This document shows, one piece after another, positions 26,145 to 33,332 of a stretch of DNA of 33,642 bases. The position numbers and the translations under genes were made by a program. The DNA is from Elusimicrobiota bacterium. Its GTDB lineage: Bacteria; Elusimicrobiota; Elusimicrobia; UBA1565. The stretch covers positions 1 through 33,642 of the forward strand of contig JACRDO010000169.1 of NCBI GenBank assembly GCA_016212885.1. The letters run 5' to 3'. Numbering within the stretch: position 1 is the first letter of the stretch; every line of letters starts with the position of its first letter. The notes beneath the pieces were generated by a model. It had not been told where the DNA came from. It saw only the letters and a list, made by a program, of their open reading frames with translations, and made no database searches.

Positions 26145-27134
26145 TTAGTGAGTCGTGAGCGGGATCAGGGCCATGTCCCGCTTGAGCTGCCCGTCCGGGC
26201 CGGCTGAGAACAGCTCCTTATGCTGCACGGTGCGCGCGCTCTCGACGGAGATCTCCCGGCGCCGGCTGAGCGGCAGGCTCTTGAAGGCGAAGTCTCCGTC
26301 GGGGATGTACTTGGGCTCGTATTTCGGATGCGAGACCGCCATGTCGTAGCCGTCGGAGCAGGCAGGCAGGACGAGGCGGTAGAGGCCCTGCTTGTCGGTG
26401 GCGATGGGGAATCGGGCGCCGCTTCCGGGGTCCGTGAAGACCAGCTCCGCGTCCGGCACGGGCTTGAGCGTCATCAGATCGAAGACCGCGCCGGAGAACC
26501 CCCACTCGCGCATCGACGGCGGGGTATGCTCCAGGACGACCGGCTCGTCGAGAGGCTCCTTCTTGGCGGGCGGCGGGGCGTTCTCGACTTTGGCCGGGGC
26601 CCGGGGCTTGGGCGCGGGAGGCTTCTCAAAAGGCACGACCAGAGAGATCGAGGAGGGCTGCTGCACGGGGCGCTCCGGCTGCGGCGCGATCTTCACGGAA
26701 GGCGGGGGCGGAGCCTCGATCTTGGGCGAGGCCGGCGCGGACTTCTCCGTCCAATAGGCGCTCCCCCGCCAGAGCCCGAAAGCGATCGCTAGGAAAGCCG
26801 CGGCTACCGCGACGTTCTTGCCGATGGGCTTGGGCTGCTGGCTCGGGGAAGGCGGGATCACGATCCCGTCCTCGGTCACCTCCTCCCACTCGGTCGGCTC
26901 GAGTATCCTGGCCTTCGGGGTGGGAGGCGGGGGCGGAGGCGGCGAGGCCTGCGAAGGGGGGCTCTGCGCGGAGGGACTCTCCTTGGGTGGAGGTTTGCCC
27001 TCGCCTTCCTCCTTGGGAGCGAAGGACTTCGGGCGGGTGGGCTTGACGGGCACCGTGAAATCCTTGCCGCAGAAGGGGCAGACGTCGTCGCTTTCCGAAA
27101 TGGCCTTCGAGCAGTTCGGACAGCGGGTGATCAT
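26145..27134 (-). CDS. Zinc-ribbon, proline-rich single-pass membrane protein
   Basis: 329 aa. The N-terminus carries a zinc ribbon (C5, C8, C19, C22; CPNCSK and CPFCGK). A long Pro/Lys/Ser-rich linker follows (about 27-105), then one membrane helix (about 107-123, VAVAAAFLAIAFGLW). A second Pro-rich stretch precedes a C-terminal domain of about 120 residues (from WGFSGAVFDLMTLKPVPDAE) resembling a carboxypeptidase-regulatory-like or transthyretin-type fold (ATDKQGLYRLVLP). The expected topology is a cytoplasmic ribbon and a periplasmic beta domain linked by disordered arms. No enzyme motif is visible. The ATG at 27134 directly follows a strong promoter, and upstream in-frame extension is non-coding in character. 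Confidence 0.85.
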   Translation of the reverse strand: MITRCPNCSKAISESDDVCPFCGKDFTVPVKPTRPKSFAPKEEGEGKPPPKESPSAQSPPSQASPPPPPPPTPKARILEPTEWEEVTEDGIVIPPSPSQQPKPIGKNVAVAAAFLAIAFGLWRGSAYWTEKSAPASPKIEAPPPPSVKIAPQPERPVQQPSSISLVVPFEKPPAPKPRAPAKVENAPPPAKKEPLDEPVVLEHTPPSMREWGFSGAVFDLMTLKPVPDAELVFTDPGSGARFPIATDKQGLYRLVLPACSDGYDMAVSHPKYEPKYIPDGDFAFKSLPLSRRREISVESARTVQHKELFSAGPDGQLKRDMALIPLTTH

Positions 27135-27141
27135 AGCGTAG

Positions 27142-27170
27142 ATTATAGGGCGCGGGGGTCCGCGCGGCAA
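27142..27170 (-). promoter_or_regulatory. Strong promoter with leaderless geometry (zinc-ribbon gene)
   Basis: On the minus strand TTGCCG (27170-27165), a 17-nt spacer and a perfect TATAAT (27147-27142) are followed by exactly 7 nt and the ATG. This is the clearest case in the window of a start codon at the expected transcription start. Confidence 0.65.
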
Positions 27171-27254
27171 GGGCCGGGAGGGTTTGTGCGCTTTCTGCGC
27201 TTCGGCCGGTCTCGCCTTCGCTTCGTCTCCTTTCCCTTCTTCTTGGGGGAGGAA

Positions 27255-27522
27255 ATGACCGTCCGCCTGGACATGCCTCCCGCAGCGGCCCGGTCGAGCC
27301 TGGCCCTCACGCTGCGCTGCATTACGGAGGGGTGGCGCGGCCCTCGCGACCGCGCAGTTCGTGACCTTCCAGCTTCCGGACAAGGGGACAGCCACGCGGC
27401 TGCGCGGCGCCGGGGCCGCTTACTGGCAGCTCGCGGTCGAGGCTGAGGGTCCGGCCTCGGGCTACTGCGCTACCTTCCTGCTTCCCGTCGTCGCGCGGCC
27501 GAAGAAGCCGCCACAGGCTTGA
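27255..27522 (+). pseudogene. Probable frameshifted gene relic
   Basis: GGGGGAGG precedes an ATG at 27255, and the frame reads MTVRLDMPPAAARSSLALTL, with protein-like composition. After about 27325 that frame turns into Arg/Gly-rich sequence. Another frame then reads ALATAQFVTFQLPDKGTATR and AYWQLAVEAEGPASGYCATF and ends in PKKPPQA and TGA (27520-27522). The two halves together look like one small beta-rich protein broken by an indel near 27325-27335. I do not recognise the family. A sequencing or assembly error is equally possible. Confidence 0.4.
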
Positions 27523-27535
27523 GCGAAACTGCCTC

Positions 27536-27578
27536 AAATTTAGCGATTTGATTAAATTTAGTCTGCCTGCTAAATTTA
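27536..27578. repeat. AT-rich inverted and direct repeats
   Basis: TAAATTTAG (27553-27561) and CTAAATTTA (27570-27578) form a perfect 9-bp inverted repeat with an 8-nt spacer. Another AAATTTAG occurs at 27536-27543. The run from 27536 to 27620 is far more AT-rich than anything else in the window. It may be an operator, a boundary of an acquired segment, or the edge of a lost gene. Confidence 0.55.
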
Positions 27579-27657
27579 TTTAAATTCGTTGAAAGAAACT
27601 TTGTAGTGAATACCAGCGTTCTTTTTGGCGGAGGCTATAAACGAGATTGCAGCAGGT

Positions 27658-27741
27658 TTATGATTCTTGCCGAGTTGACTTTTTCTCGAGATAGGCAGCA
27701 ACCGCTTCCGCAATTTCGTCGAGTGGCTTCTCAGGCGTCAT
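27658..27741 (-). CDS. 27-aa ORF abutting the DNA methyltransferase
   Basis: The ATG begins immediately after the methyltransferase TAG stop. The 27 residues (MTPEKPLDEIAEAV, then AAYLEKKSTRQES) look like a real N-terminal amphipathic helix rather than random sequence. It has no ribosome-binding site of its own and would depend on coupling. It could be the start of a truncated partner gene, such as the restriction enzyme this methyltransferase lacks, or a small protein. Function unknown. Confidence 0.35.
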   Translation of the reverse strand: MTPEKPLDEIAEAVAAYLEKKSTRQES

Positions 27742-29094
27742 CTATCGCTTGCGAACCACGACAGCGGATTCATCGAGCGTCGCCTTGCTTGCCCCCATCC
27801 GCACCGACGAAGCTGTGATCGAATCGCCGACGCGCTTGTTGCGTAGCCGATAAATTCCTTCGACCAACAAGCCACGCATCTTACCTATGTCGCCAATTAT
27901 ATCTTGAACCGGAATGTTGACGCCTTGGAGGATCGAATTTCCCACGACGATTACCCCCGTGCCCCCACGGCGCAGAACCCGCTTAAGCGCTGCGAGGAAA
28001 CGGTCGCAGTCATTGAAATAAGAGGCCGCGTAATTCGCCCAACCACGACCGCCATATTGTCCTTTTTCAGGATTGAGCTTCCGAAGCCGAGCGAGAATCT
28101 GCTCAAGCTCGCGATGTTCAAAGCGTAGTGAAACGTGGTCTTTCTCTCGGGCGATCTGCCAGAACGTCCCGAAGTTTCCTTCCTCTAGCGGCCGTTGCCC
28201 CTCTGGCGACGAAATGAGACGCAGCCAATAAAGCTGTGGGCGCGTGTTTCGTGCATAGTGGTAGTTGTTGAGGTAGGGAGGTGAGGTGACCATCAGGTTG
28301 ACGGATCCGTTCTCTAGCCGTTTCTCCCCTGAAAAAAAATTCTCATTGTAGATCTGTCCCCTTCCGGGCTTTCTCCCGCTTGCCTCGCAGCGGAGCCACT
28401 CGATATCGGCCCGCATTTGCCGCAGTTTCTCGGCAAGGGTCGCCACAACATCCGCATCCTCGATAAGCGGCTTCCCCGCTCCCGGGCGCGACGAAAGCGA
28501 CGGCTCATAAGTGTAGTTAGAAAATGACACCATCACCGAGCCGAAAGCCATTCGGAACAGGTCACGCACGCGCTCGTCGTCGAGTCTTGAAATAAACGCA
28601 AGCGCGTGTAGTGCCTGGTTTTTGACTTTTGGACTGAAAAAAGGGATACGGGATTGAAACCCTTCGGGCGCCATTTCGCCGGCGGATCGGCCGTTGCGCC
28701 ACGACCGCGCATCCAACAGCATCCGCTCTATGGCTTTGTCGAGAGTCTCGGTTTTGACGCGAAGAGCCTTAAGCTTTCCCTCCGCGGCGAGGGCCGCATA
28801 GGGATTGATTTCGAAACCGACGACGTCGTAACCGCGAATCGCGGACTGAATCAGCGTTGTGCCAACGCCTGCAAATGGATCTAGAACCAAAGCCGGTTTT
28901 CGGCCGTCCAGGTAGGTTGCCAAAACCGAATCTACAAAGGCCCCGGAGAAACCCGCAATCCACGGCACCCACCGGTGAACCGGCGCTGTCCGGTTCTCCA
29001 TAAAAGCAGGGTCCTTGAAAGCCGCCTCGTTTCCATTCGCTTGCAGGTTAATAGGGAAAGCGGGCCGTTTCGGCATCACTTCAACGGTCGGCAT
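27742..29094 (-). CDS. DNA methyltransferase (N4-cytosine/N6-adenine type), orphan
   Basis: 450 aa. SAM-binding motif I is DPFAGVGTT (72-80) followed by GYDVVGFEINPYA. Catalytic motif IV is TSPPY (270-274, in MVTSPPYLNNYHYARN); SPPY favours N4-cytosine modification. GGTGVIVVGNSIL near the C-terminus is a later core motif. About 190 residues separate motifs I and IV and may hold the target-recognition region. The ATG at 29094 is chosen because GGAGAG lies upstream with good spacing. No restriction gene is adjacent, only a 27-aa ORF downstream. GC is clearly lower than the chromosome around it, so the gene is probably transferred. Confidence 0.9.
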   Translation of the reverse strand: MPTVEVMPKRPAFPINLQANGNEAAFKDPAFMENRTAPVHRWVPWIAGFSGAFVDSVLATYLDGRKPALVLDPFAGVGTTLIQSAIRGYDVVGFEINPYAALAAEGKLKALRVKTETLDKAIERMLLDARSWRNGRSAGEMAPEGFQSRIPFFSPKVKNQALHALAFISRLDDERVRDLFRMAFGSVMVSFSNYTYEPSLSSRPGAGKPLIEDADVVATLAEKLRQMRADIEWLRCEASGRKPGRGQIYNENFFSGEKRLENGSVNLMVTSPPYLNNYHYARNTRPQLYWLRLISSPEGQRPLEEGNFGTFWQIAREKDHVSLRFEHRELEQILARLRKLNPEKGQYGGRGWANYAASYFNDCDRFLAALKRVLRRGGTGVIVVGNSILQGVNIPVQDIIGDIGKMRGLLVEGIYRLRNKRVGDSITASSVRMGASKATLDESAVVVRKR

Positions 29095-29131
29095 AATCAA
29101 ACTCTCCGAGGCTACTAGATTCCAAGCAGGA

Positions 29132-29140
29132 ATTATAGCA
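29132..29140 (-). promoter_or_regulatory. Extended -10 promoter of the DNA methyltransferase gene
   Basis: On the minus strand TGC-TATAAT forms an extended -10 box 37 nt before the ATG at 29094. No convincing -35 is seen, as expected for an extended -10 promoter. Confidence 0.5.
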
Positions 29141-29166
29141 CTCTTCATGAAATATAGAGGGATTCT

Positions 29167-29195
29167 CGCCTGAAGCATTGCTTCAGGCGTTTTCT
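29167..29195 (+). terminator. Intrinsic terminator on plus strand without a plus-strand gene
   Basis: A perfect 10-bp stem (29167-29176 with 29180-29189) with a 3-nt loop is followed by TTTTCT. It faces the plus strand, but the gene to its left is on the minus strand. It may end an antisense or small RNA, or be left over from a gene replaced by the methyltransferase. Confidence 0.7.
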
Positions 29196-29280
29196 CCAGG
29201 CGCTATTGGCGCGATCCTTTGATACGCCAGGCCCCCAGGGCCCAATAGGTAATACGAGTCAACTTGAAATTAGTTCCCTA

Positions 29281-29311
29281 AACTTGAGGTGCAAATTTGG
29301 CGCCTCAAGTT
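29281..29311. repeat. Inverted repeat upstream of the Spy/CpxP-like gene promoter
   Basis: AACTTGAGG (29281-29289) and CCTCAAGTT (29303-29311) form a perfect 9-bp inverted repeat with a 13-nt spacer. It ends 13 nt before the -35 box of the gene at 29374. It could be a regulator-binding site; no T-run follows. Confidence 0.5.
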
Positions 29312-29324
29312 GCCGCGTACAGGC

Positions 29325-29354
29325 TTGACGCATCCCGGCCGGCCCTGCTAGACT
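29325..29354 (+). promoter_or_regulatory. Promoter of the Spy/CpxP-like gene
   Basis: TTGACG (29325-29330), an 18-nt spacer and TAGACT (29349-29354). Transcription would start near 29361, just before the GGAGGG ribosome-binding site and the ATG at 29374. Confidence 0.6.
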
Positions 29355-29373
29355 CGCTGTGACAGGAGGGACC

Positions 29374-29901
29374 ATGAATCAAGCGATTTGGATCCTGGCA
29401 GGCGCTCTCGCCCTGCCGGCGCTCCGCGCCTCGGCCCAGGACGAGATGGGGCCCGAGCGCGAGCAGATGGAGGCGAAGGAGGCGGAGGAAGGCAAGGAGC
29501 ATCCCATGCTCTCCGACCGATTCCTCGACGCGCTGGAGCAGCAGCTCAAGCTCAAAGAGGGCCAGAAGAAGAGGATGCAGGAAGCCCTCGACGCGTCCCG
29601 CGAGCCTCTCCAGAAGAAGTTCGATGAGATGCGCGACCTGAAGAGAAAGATGGAGGAAACCGAGCGCAAGCTCCGTTCGATAACGCAGGACCTGCGGGAG
29701 AAACTCCGCGCCGCCCTTGACAACGAACAGAAAGAGCGCTTCGACGAGATGATGCTGCGCATGCGCGGGCCGGAGCGCGAGATGGGGCCCCGCGGCAAGC
29801 AACCCTTCGGCCGCAAGGGCTTGGGCCAGGAGGAACGCCCCCAGTTCCCGCCGGAGCGCTGGGAGGAGGATCCTGAGCGCGGGCGCAGGCCGCGCGGCTA
29901 A
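29374..29901 (+). CDS. Periplasmic Spy/CpxP-like (LTXXQ-type) helical protein
   Basis: 175 aa. GGAGGG just upstream fixes the ATG at 29374. A signal peptide (MNQAIWILAGALALPALRASA) is followed by an almost fully helical, highly charged protein. Two LTxxQ-like segments are visible, LKEGQKKRMQEAL and LDNEQKERFDEMM, separated by a long coiled-coil-like stretch (FDEMRDLKRKMEETERKLR). This resembles Spy/CpxP/CnrX-type periplasmic proteins, which act as ATP-independent chaperones or stress and metal sensors. The C-terminus is Pro/Arg/Glu-rich and probably disordered. It has its own promoter, preceded by an inverted repeat. The family placement rests on the motif pattern only. Confidence 0.8.
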   Translation: MNQAIWILAGALALPALRASAQDEMGPEREQMEAKEAEEGKEHPMLSDRFLDALEQQLKLKEGQKKRMQEALDASREPLQKKFDEMRDLKRKMEETERKLRSITQDLREKLRAALDNEQKERFDEMMLRMRGPEREMGPRGKQPFGRKGLGQEERPQFPPERWEEDPERGRRPRG

Positions 29902-29916
29902 GGAGCACACCTCTAC

Positions 29917-29956
29917 CGCGCGGTCCCTGGCTTCCAGAAGCGCCAGGGGCCGCGCG
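29917..29956. terminator. Long GC-rich hairpin between convergent genes
   Basis: A 15-bp stem (29917-29931 with 29942-29956, one T-G pair) with a 10-nt loop starts 16 nt after the stop at 29901 and lies 71 nt beyond the end of rplA. There is no T-run on either strand. It could protect both 3' ends or act with Rho. Confidence 0.5.
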
Positions 29957-30027
29957 AAGAGCAGCCCAAAGAGCGGCGCCCGTAGGCCGGCGCTTCGTCG
30001 CCGCCTAGCGAGAGAAGAACGACTTCG

Positions 30028-30705
30028 CTAGAACGACGTGCTGACCGGGATGCCCGGCCCCATGGTCGAGGAGAGCGCGACCGACTTGATGTAGGTCCCC
30101 TTGGCCGCGGCGGGCTTGATCTTTAAGACCAGGTCGATGACGACCTTGGCGTTCTCCGCGAGCTGCTCGGGGGCGAAGGAGACCTTGCCGATCCCCAGGT
30201 GGATGATGCCGTACTCGTCGTTCTTGAACTCCACGCGCCCGCCCTTGAGCTCCTTGACCGCCTTGGCGACCTCGAAAGTCACGGTCCCGCTCTTCGGGTT
30301 GGGCATGAGCCCCCGGGGACCGAGGATCTTGCCGAGCTTGGAGAGGTCCTTCATCATGTCCGGCGTGGCCACCAGGACGTCGAAGTCCATGCGCCCCTTG
30401 GCGATCTCTTCGGCGAGCTCCGTGGATCCGACGACGTCCGCGCCCGCCTCCTGGGCCTCCTTGAGCTTTTCGCCCTTGCTCACCACGCCCACCCGCCGCG
30501 TCTTGCCCGTCCCGTGCGGCAGGATGACGGAGGAGCGGACCATCTGGTCGGACTGCTTGGGGTCGATGCCGAGGCGGACGTGGAGCTCGACGCTCTCGGG
30601 GAACTTGGCCGAGGCGCACTTCTTGACCAGCGCAGCGGCCTCGGAGAGCGTGTAGAGCTTGTCCTTCTCGATGTTCTTGACGGCTGCTTCAAGCCTCTTT
30701 CCCAT
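30028..30705 (-). CDS. rplA: 50S ribosomal protein L1
   Basis: 225 aa, normal length. It binds 23S rRNA at the L1 stalk, helps release E-site tRNA, and represses its own operon in many bacteria. Typical segments are [28 protein letters not shown], here split as [15 protein letters not shown] and [15 protein letters not shown], then [28 protein letters not shown] and [16 protein letters not shown]-rich sequence precedes the ATG and the gap to rplK is 10 nt. It is the last gene here. The rplJ-rplL pair that usually follows is not downstream. Confidence 0.98.
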   Translation of the reverse strand: MGKRLEAAVKNIEKDKLYTLSEAAALVKKCASAKFPESVELHVRLGIDPKQSDQMVRSSVILPHGTGKTRRVGVVSKGEKLKEAQEAGADVVGSTELAEEIAKGRMDFDVLVATPDMMKDLSKLGKILGPRGLMPNPKSGTVTFEVAKAVKELKGGRVEFKNDEYGIIHLGIGKVSFAPEQLAENAKVVIDLVLKIKPAAAKGTYIKSVALSSTMGPGIPVSTSF

Positions 30706-30715
30706 GTCGCCCCCC

Positions 30716-31144
30716 TCAGCCTTCGATCTCGATGCCCATCGAGCGCGCCGTTCCCTTGACCATCTTGACCGCGGCTTCGACCGTGCCGGCGTTGAGATCC
30801 GGCATCTTGGCCCTGGCGATCTCTTCGGCCTGCTTGACGGTGATCTTGCCCACCTTGGTCTTGTTCGGCTCGCCGGAGCCCTTCGCGAGCCCGGCCGCCT
30901 TCTTGATAAGCGAAGAGACCGGCGGCATCTTCGTGATGAAGGCGAATGACCGGTCCTCGAAGACCGTGATGACGACGGGGATCGTCATCCCCGCCTCCAT
31001 CTTCCGGGTGCGGTCGTTGAACTGCTTGCAGAAATCCATGATGTTTAAGCCGTGCTGGCCGAGCGCCGGCCCCACGGGCGGGGCGGGGTTCGCGTTCCCC
31101 GCCGGGATCTGCAGCTTGATCTGAGTCTTTACTTTCTTGGCCAT
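30716..31144 (-). CDS. rplK: 50S ribosomal protein L11
   Basis: 142 aa, normal length. It forms the GTPase-associated centre with 23S rRNA helices 43/44, where elongation factors and RelA act. The Pro-rich N-terminal domain [20 protein letters not shown] and [14 protein letters not shown] are diagnostic, as are [17 protein letters not shown] (read as [15 protein letters not shown]) and [12 protein letters not shown] at the end. AGGAG lies 9 nt upstream of the ATG. The gene ahead is not nusG as usual but a small membrane protein, 67 bp away. Confidence 0.98.
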   Translation of the reverse strand: MAKKVKTQIKLQIPAGNANPAPPVGPALGQHGLNIMDFCKQFNDRTRKMEAGMTIPVVITVFEDRSFAFITKMPPVSSLIKKAAGLAKGSGEPNKTKVGKITVKQAEEIARAKMPDLNAGTVEAAVKMVKGTARSMGIEIEG

Positions 31145-31211
31145 GACCTGTCTCCTGGACCTGTTGTCGCCCCCCGATTGAACGGCGAGCTCGGTCGTCC
31201 CGAATATCCAA

Positions 31212-31520
31212 TCATCGGTCCCGCCGCCGGCGCCGCAGAAGCGAGACGACGGCGCCGGCCAGAACGAACAACAGCAGGACCTTCCAGAACGATACCTGCT
31301 CTACGCCGAAGACGACCTTCGTGAAATCGGGCGAGAAGATGCGGGGCCAGAGCCAGCTCACCAGCGCGGAGAGGAGGAGGGTTTTGCCGAAGAGGAGCAG
31401 CAGCATGACCGCGACGGCCGCAAGCAGCGTCAGGCCCGCCACCGCCATGCCGATGGGGCCGATCCTCATGGACCGGAAGCGGAACTCTCCTAAAGGCATT
31501 CGGGCTCCGATCTCCCTCAT
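31212..31520 (-). CDS. Small two-helix membrane protein coupled to a radical SAM gene
   Basis: 102 aa. The ATG at 31520 overlaps the radical SAM stop as ATGA, which fixes the start. Two hydrophobic helices are seen, at about 24-50 ([20 protein letters not shown]) and 78-95 ([20 protein letters not shown]), with a loop ([18 protein letters not shown]) between and a basic end (RRRRRDR). I do not recognise a family. It lies inside the ribosomal-protein cluster and may be a partner of the radical SAM enzyme. It lacks the features of a typical peptide precursor. Confidence 0.75.
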   Translation of the reverse strand: MREIGARMPLGEFRFRSMRIGPIGMAVAGLTLLAAVAVMLLLLFGKTLLLSALVSWLWPRIFSPDFTKVVFGVEQVSFWKVLLLFVLAGAVVSLLRRRRRDR

Positions 31521-32476
31521 CCCAAGGACCGCCGCGCGAGGGCCAGGCTGGCCCCGAGGGTCTTGAGGGGCTCGCCGAGCGCGTGGGAGACCATCCGCGC
31601 GCAGCCGATCGCGCAGCCGGCCTCGCACGGCTTGTGGCGATCGTTGCCCTTGAGCTCCCGGGTATCCAGGCGCTGGAGCGGAAAGCGCCAGCCGCGCTGC
31701 TGGGCGCACCACTGGGCCTCTCCGGCCGAGTTCACGTACAGGAACTTGAGGCCCGCCAGGCACTTCCAGGGCCGCGAAAAATCGCTCGCAGCCATCTCTT
31801 GAAGGTGGGGGCCGTAGAAATTCACTCCATCGAAGACCCCGTATTGGCGGAGCACGCCGATCACCCCGGGCCCGCCGGCTGCGATCCGGCCGCCGGGACC
31901 GTGCTGGAGCGAGAACCCGAAGGAGAACGGCAGGCCTTGGAGCTCGCGCCGGAAGGCGTCGTACTCCGCGGCGCTTCGCTTGGAAAGCACGGTCTGGATC
32001 TCGACCTTGAACCGCGCCTCCTCGGCGAGCAGGCGGAGCTTGGGGAGCGCTGACTCGAGCGACTTCTCGGACATCGGGCTCGGCCGCACGGAGTCGACGG
32101 AGACCTGCATGAAATCCAGGCCCGCGGCGTTGAGGGCGCGGATGTTCGCTCTCGTCAGCAGAAGGCCGTTGGTGATGACCGTGGCGAGGTTCGAGCCCCC
32201 GCGCTTGGACTTCGCGCAGGAGACGAGCGCCGGCAGATCCGGGTGCAGCAGAGGCTCGCCGCCGAGGAAGTCGTAGACGAGCGCGCCGAGCCGGTCGAGC
32301 GCATCCAAGCGCCGCTTGAGCTCCTCCAGGGGGACGAGGGGCGCTTGCTCGCGGCGCTCGTCGCAGTAGGAGCAGCGCAGGTTGCAGGCGTCCGTCACGA
32401 TGACCTGGGCGTAGAGCGGCCTGCGGTCGATCACGCGCTTGGAGGCGGTGAGGAGGAAGCGGAGGTCTACGGCCAT
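31517..32476 (-). CDS. Radical SAM protein with SPASM-like cysteine-rich tail
   Basis: 319 aa. The radical SAM 4Fe-4S motif is C31, C35 and C38 (TDACNLRCSYCDE), with GGEP at 72-75 for SAM binding. The C-terminal part has C239, C257, C284, C288 and C292 (CLAGLKF, WCAQQ, CEAGCAIGC), fitting a SPASM or twitch-type auxiliary cluster, as in enzymes that modify peptides or proteins. It starts 7 nt after the nusG stop and overlaps the next small membrane gene by 4 nt, so it is embedded in the transcription/translation operon. The substrate is unknown. A cluster neighbour such as a ribosomal protein is possible but unproven. Confidence 0.9.
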   Translation of the reverse strand: MAVDLRFLLTASKRVIDRRPLYAQVIVTDACNLRCSYCDERREQAPLVPLEELKRRLDALDRLGALVYDFLGGEPLLHPDLPALVSCAKSKRGGSNLATVITNGLLLTRANIRALNAAGLDFMQVSVDSVRPSPMSEKSLESALPKLRLLAEEARFKVEIQTVLSKRSAAEYDAFRRELQGLPFSFGFSLQHGPGGRIAAGGPGVIGVLRQYGVFDGVNFYGPHLQEMAASDFSRPWKCLAGLKFLYVNSAGEAQWCAQQRGWRFPLQRLDTRELKGNDRHKPCEAGCAIGCARMVSHALGEPLKTLGASLALARRSLG

Positions 32477-32483
32477 GCGGCGC

Positions 32484-33014
32484 CTACAGCTTCTCGACCT
32501 GGAGGAAGTCCAGCTCGACGGGGGTCGGCCGGCCGAAGATCGTGACCATAGCCTTCAGCTTCGCCTTGGGCTCGTTGACCTCCTCCACGACGCCGATGAA
32601 GTGCCGGAACGGCCCCTCGGTGATGCGGACGTTCTCTCCCTTCTCGAATTGGACGGCCGGCCGCGGCTTGCCGGCGGCCGTGATGTTGGTGAGGTCGATG
32701 ATCTGGTCGATCTCGGCTTTCGGCAGGGGCCGCGGGCCGGGGTCGCCGAGGAAGCCGGTCACGCCGCTGATGTTCCGGACGGTCCAGTAGGTCTCGTTGT
32801 CGATGATCATGTCGAGGAGAAGGTAGCCGGGGAAGAATTTCCTCTTCTTGATGACCTTCTTGTTCTTCTTGACCTCGACGACGTCCTCGGTCGGGATGAA
32901 CACCTGGAAAACCTTGTTCTGGAGGTTGTCGGAGGCGACCTTCTGCAGGATGAGCCCCCGGACCTTGTCCTCCCAGCCGGACTGAACGTGCACGATGAAC
33001 CAGCCTCGCTCCAT
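32484..33014 (-). CDS. nusG: Transcription termination/antitermination protein NusG
   Basis: 176 aa. It binds RNA polymerase through the N-terminal NGN domain (MERGWFIVHVQSGWEDKVRG) and links it to Rho or ribosomal S10 through the KOW domain (FEKGENVRITEGPFRHFIGV). The FFPGYLLLDMIIDN and GFLGDPGPRPLPKAEI segments are family hallmarks. The ATG at 33014 follows the secE stop by 8 nt with AGGGG upstream. Longer in-frame starts upstream overlap secE and are rejected. Downstream, the usual neighbour rplK is displaced by two inserted genes. Confidence 0.97.
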   Translation of the reverse strand: MERGWFIVHVQSGWEDKVRGLILQKVASDNLQNKVFQVFIPTEDVVEVKKNKKVIKKRKFFPGYLLLDMIIDNETYWTVRNISGVTGFLGDPGPRPLPKAEIDQIIDLTNITAAGKPRPAVQFEKGENVRITEGPFRHFIGVVEEVNEPKAKLKAMVTIFGRPTPVELDFLQVEKL

Positions 33015-33022
33015 AGATACCC

Positions 33023-33208
33023 CTACCGGGTGCCGAGCAGCGCCCCGAGAACCAGCGACAGGGCGAAGTCGACCCCGCTGATGAAGATAGAGAGGATCAG
33101 AACCAGGACCACCACGACGACCGTGGACCCGACGGCCTGCTGGCGCGAGAGCCAGGTGGATTTCCGGAGTTCGACCCACGCTTCCTTGAAAAACCCGATC
33201 GGATTCAT
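33023..33208 (-). CDS. secE: Preprotein translocase subunit SecE
   Basis: 61 aa, the short single-helix form common outside Enterobacteria. The conserved amphipathic start NPIGFFKEAWVELRKSTWLS is followed by one membrane helix (about 27-48). It clamps SecY in the Sec translocon driven by SecA, which is encoded elsewhere in this window. AGGTGA lies 5 nt before the ATG. It sits between tRNA-Trp and nusG, a very common order. Confidence 0.95.
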   Translation of the reverse strand: MNPIGFFKEAWVELRKSTWLSRQQAVGSTVVVVVLVLILSIFISGVDFALSLVLGALLGTR

Positions 33209-33227
33209 GTTCTCACCTAAAACGGCG

Positions 33228-33300
33228 CGGGGGTGCTAGGACTCGAACCTAGATCAGCGGTTTTGGAGACCGCCGTCCTAGCCGATTGGACGACACCCCC
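33228..33300 (-). tRNA. tRNA-Trp (anticodon CCA)
   Basis: A 73-nt cloverleaf on the minus strand. The acceptor stem is GGGGGTG with CACCCCC, and the D arm is GTCC with GGAC. The anticodon stem GCGGT/ACCGC closes the loop CTCCAAA, giving anticodon CCA. The T arm is CTAGG-TTCGAGT-CCTAG. CCA is not encoded at the 3' end. Placement between rpmG and secE is the usual one for tRNA-Trp. Confidence 0.96.
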
Positions 33301-33332
33301 AAATTCGAACGCCTTGCTCCCGAGGCGTCGGG

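Noticed and set aside
31212-31520. Peptide precursor for the neighbouring radical SAM enzyme
   Set aside because: The 102-aa protein has two membrane helices and no leader/core layout or Cys/Gly/Ser-rich core; a partner role remains possible.
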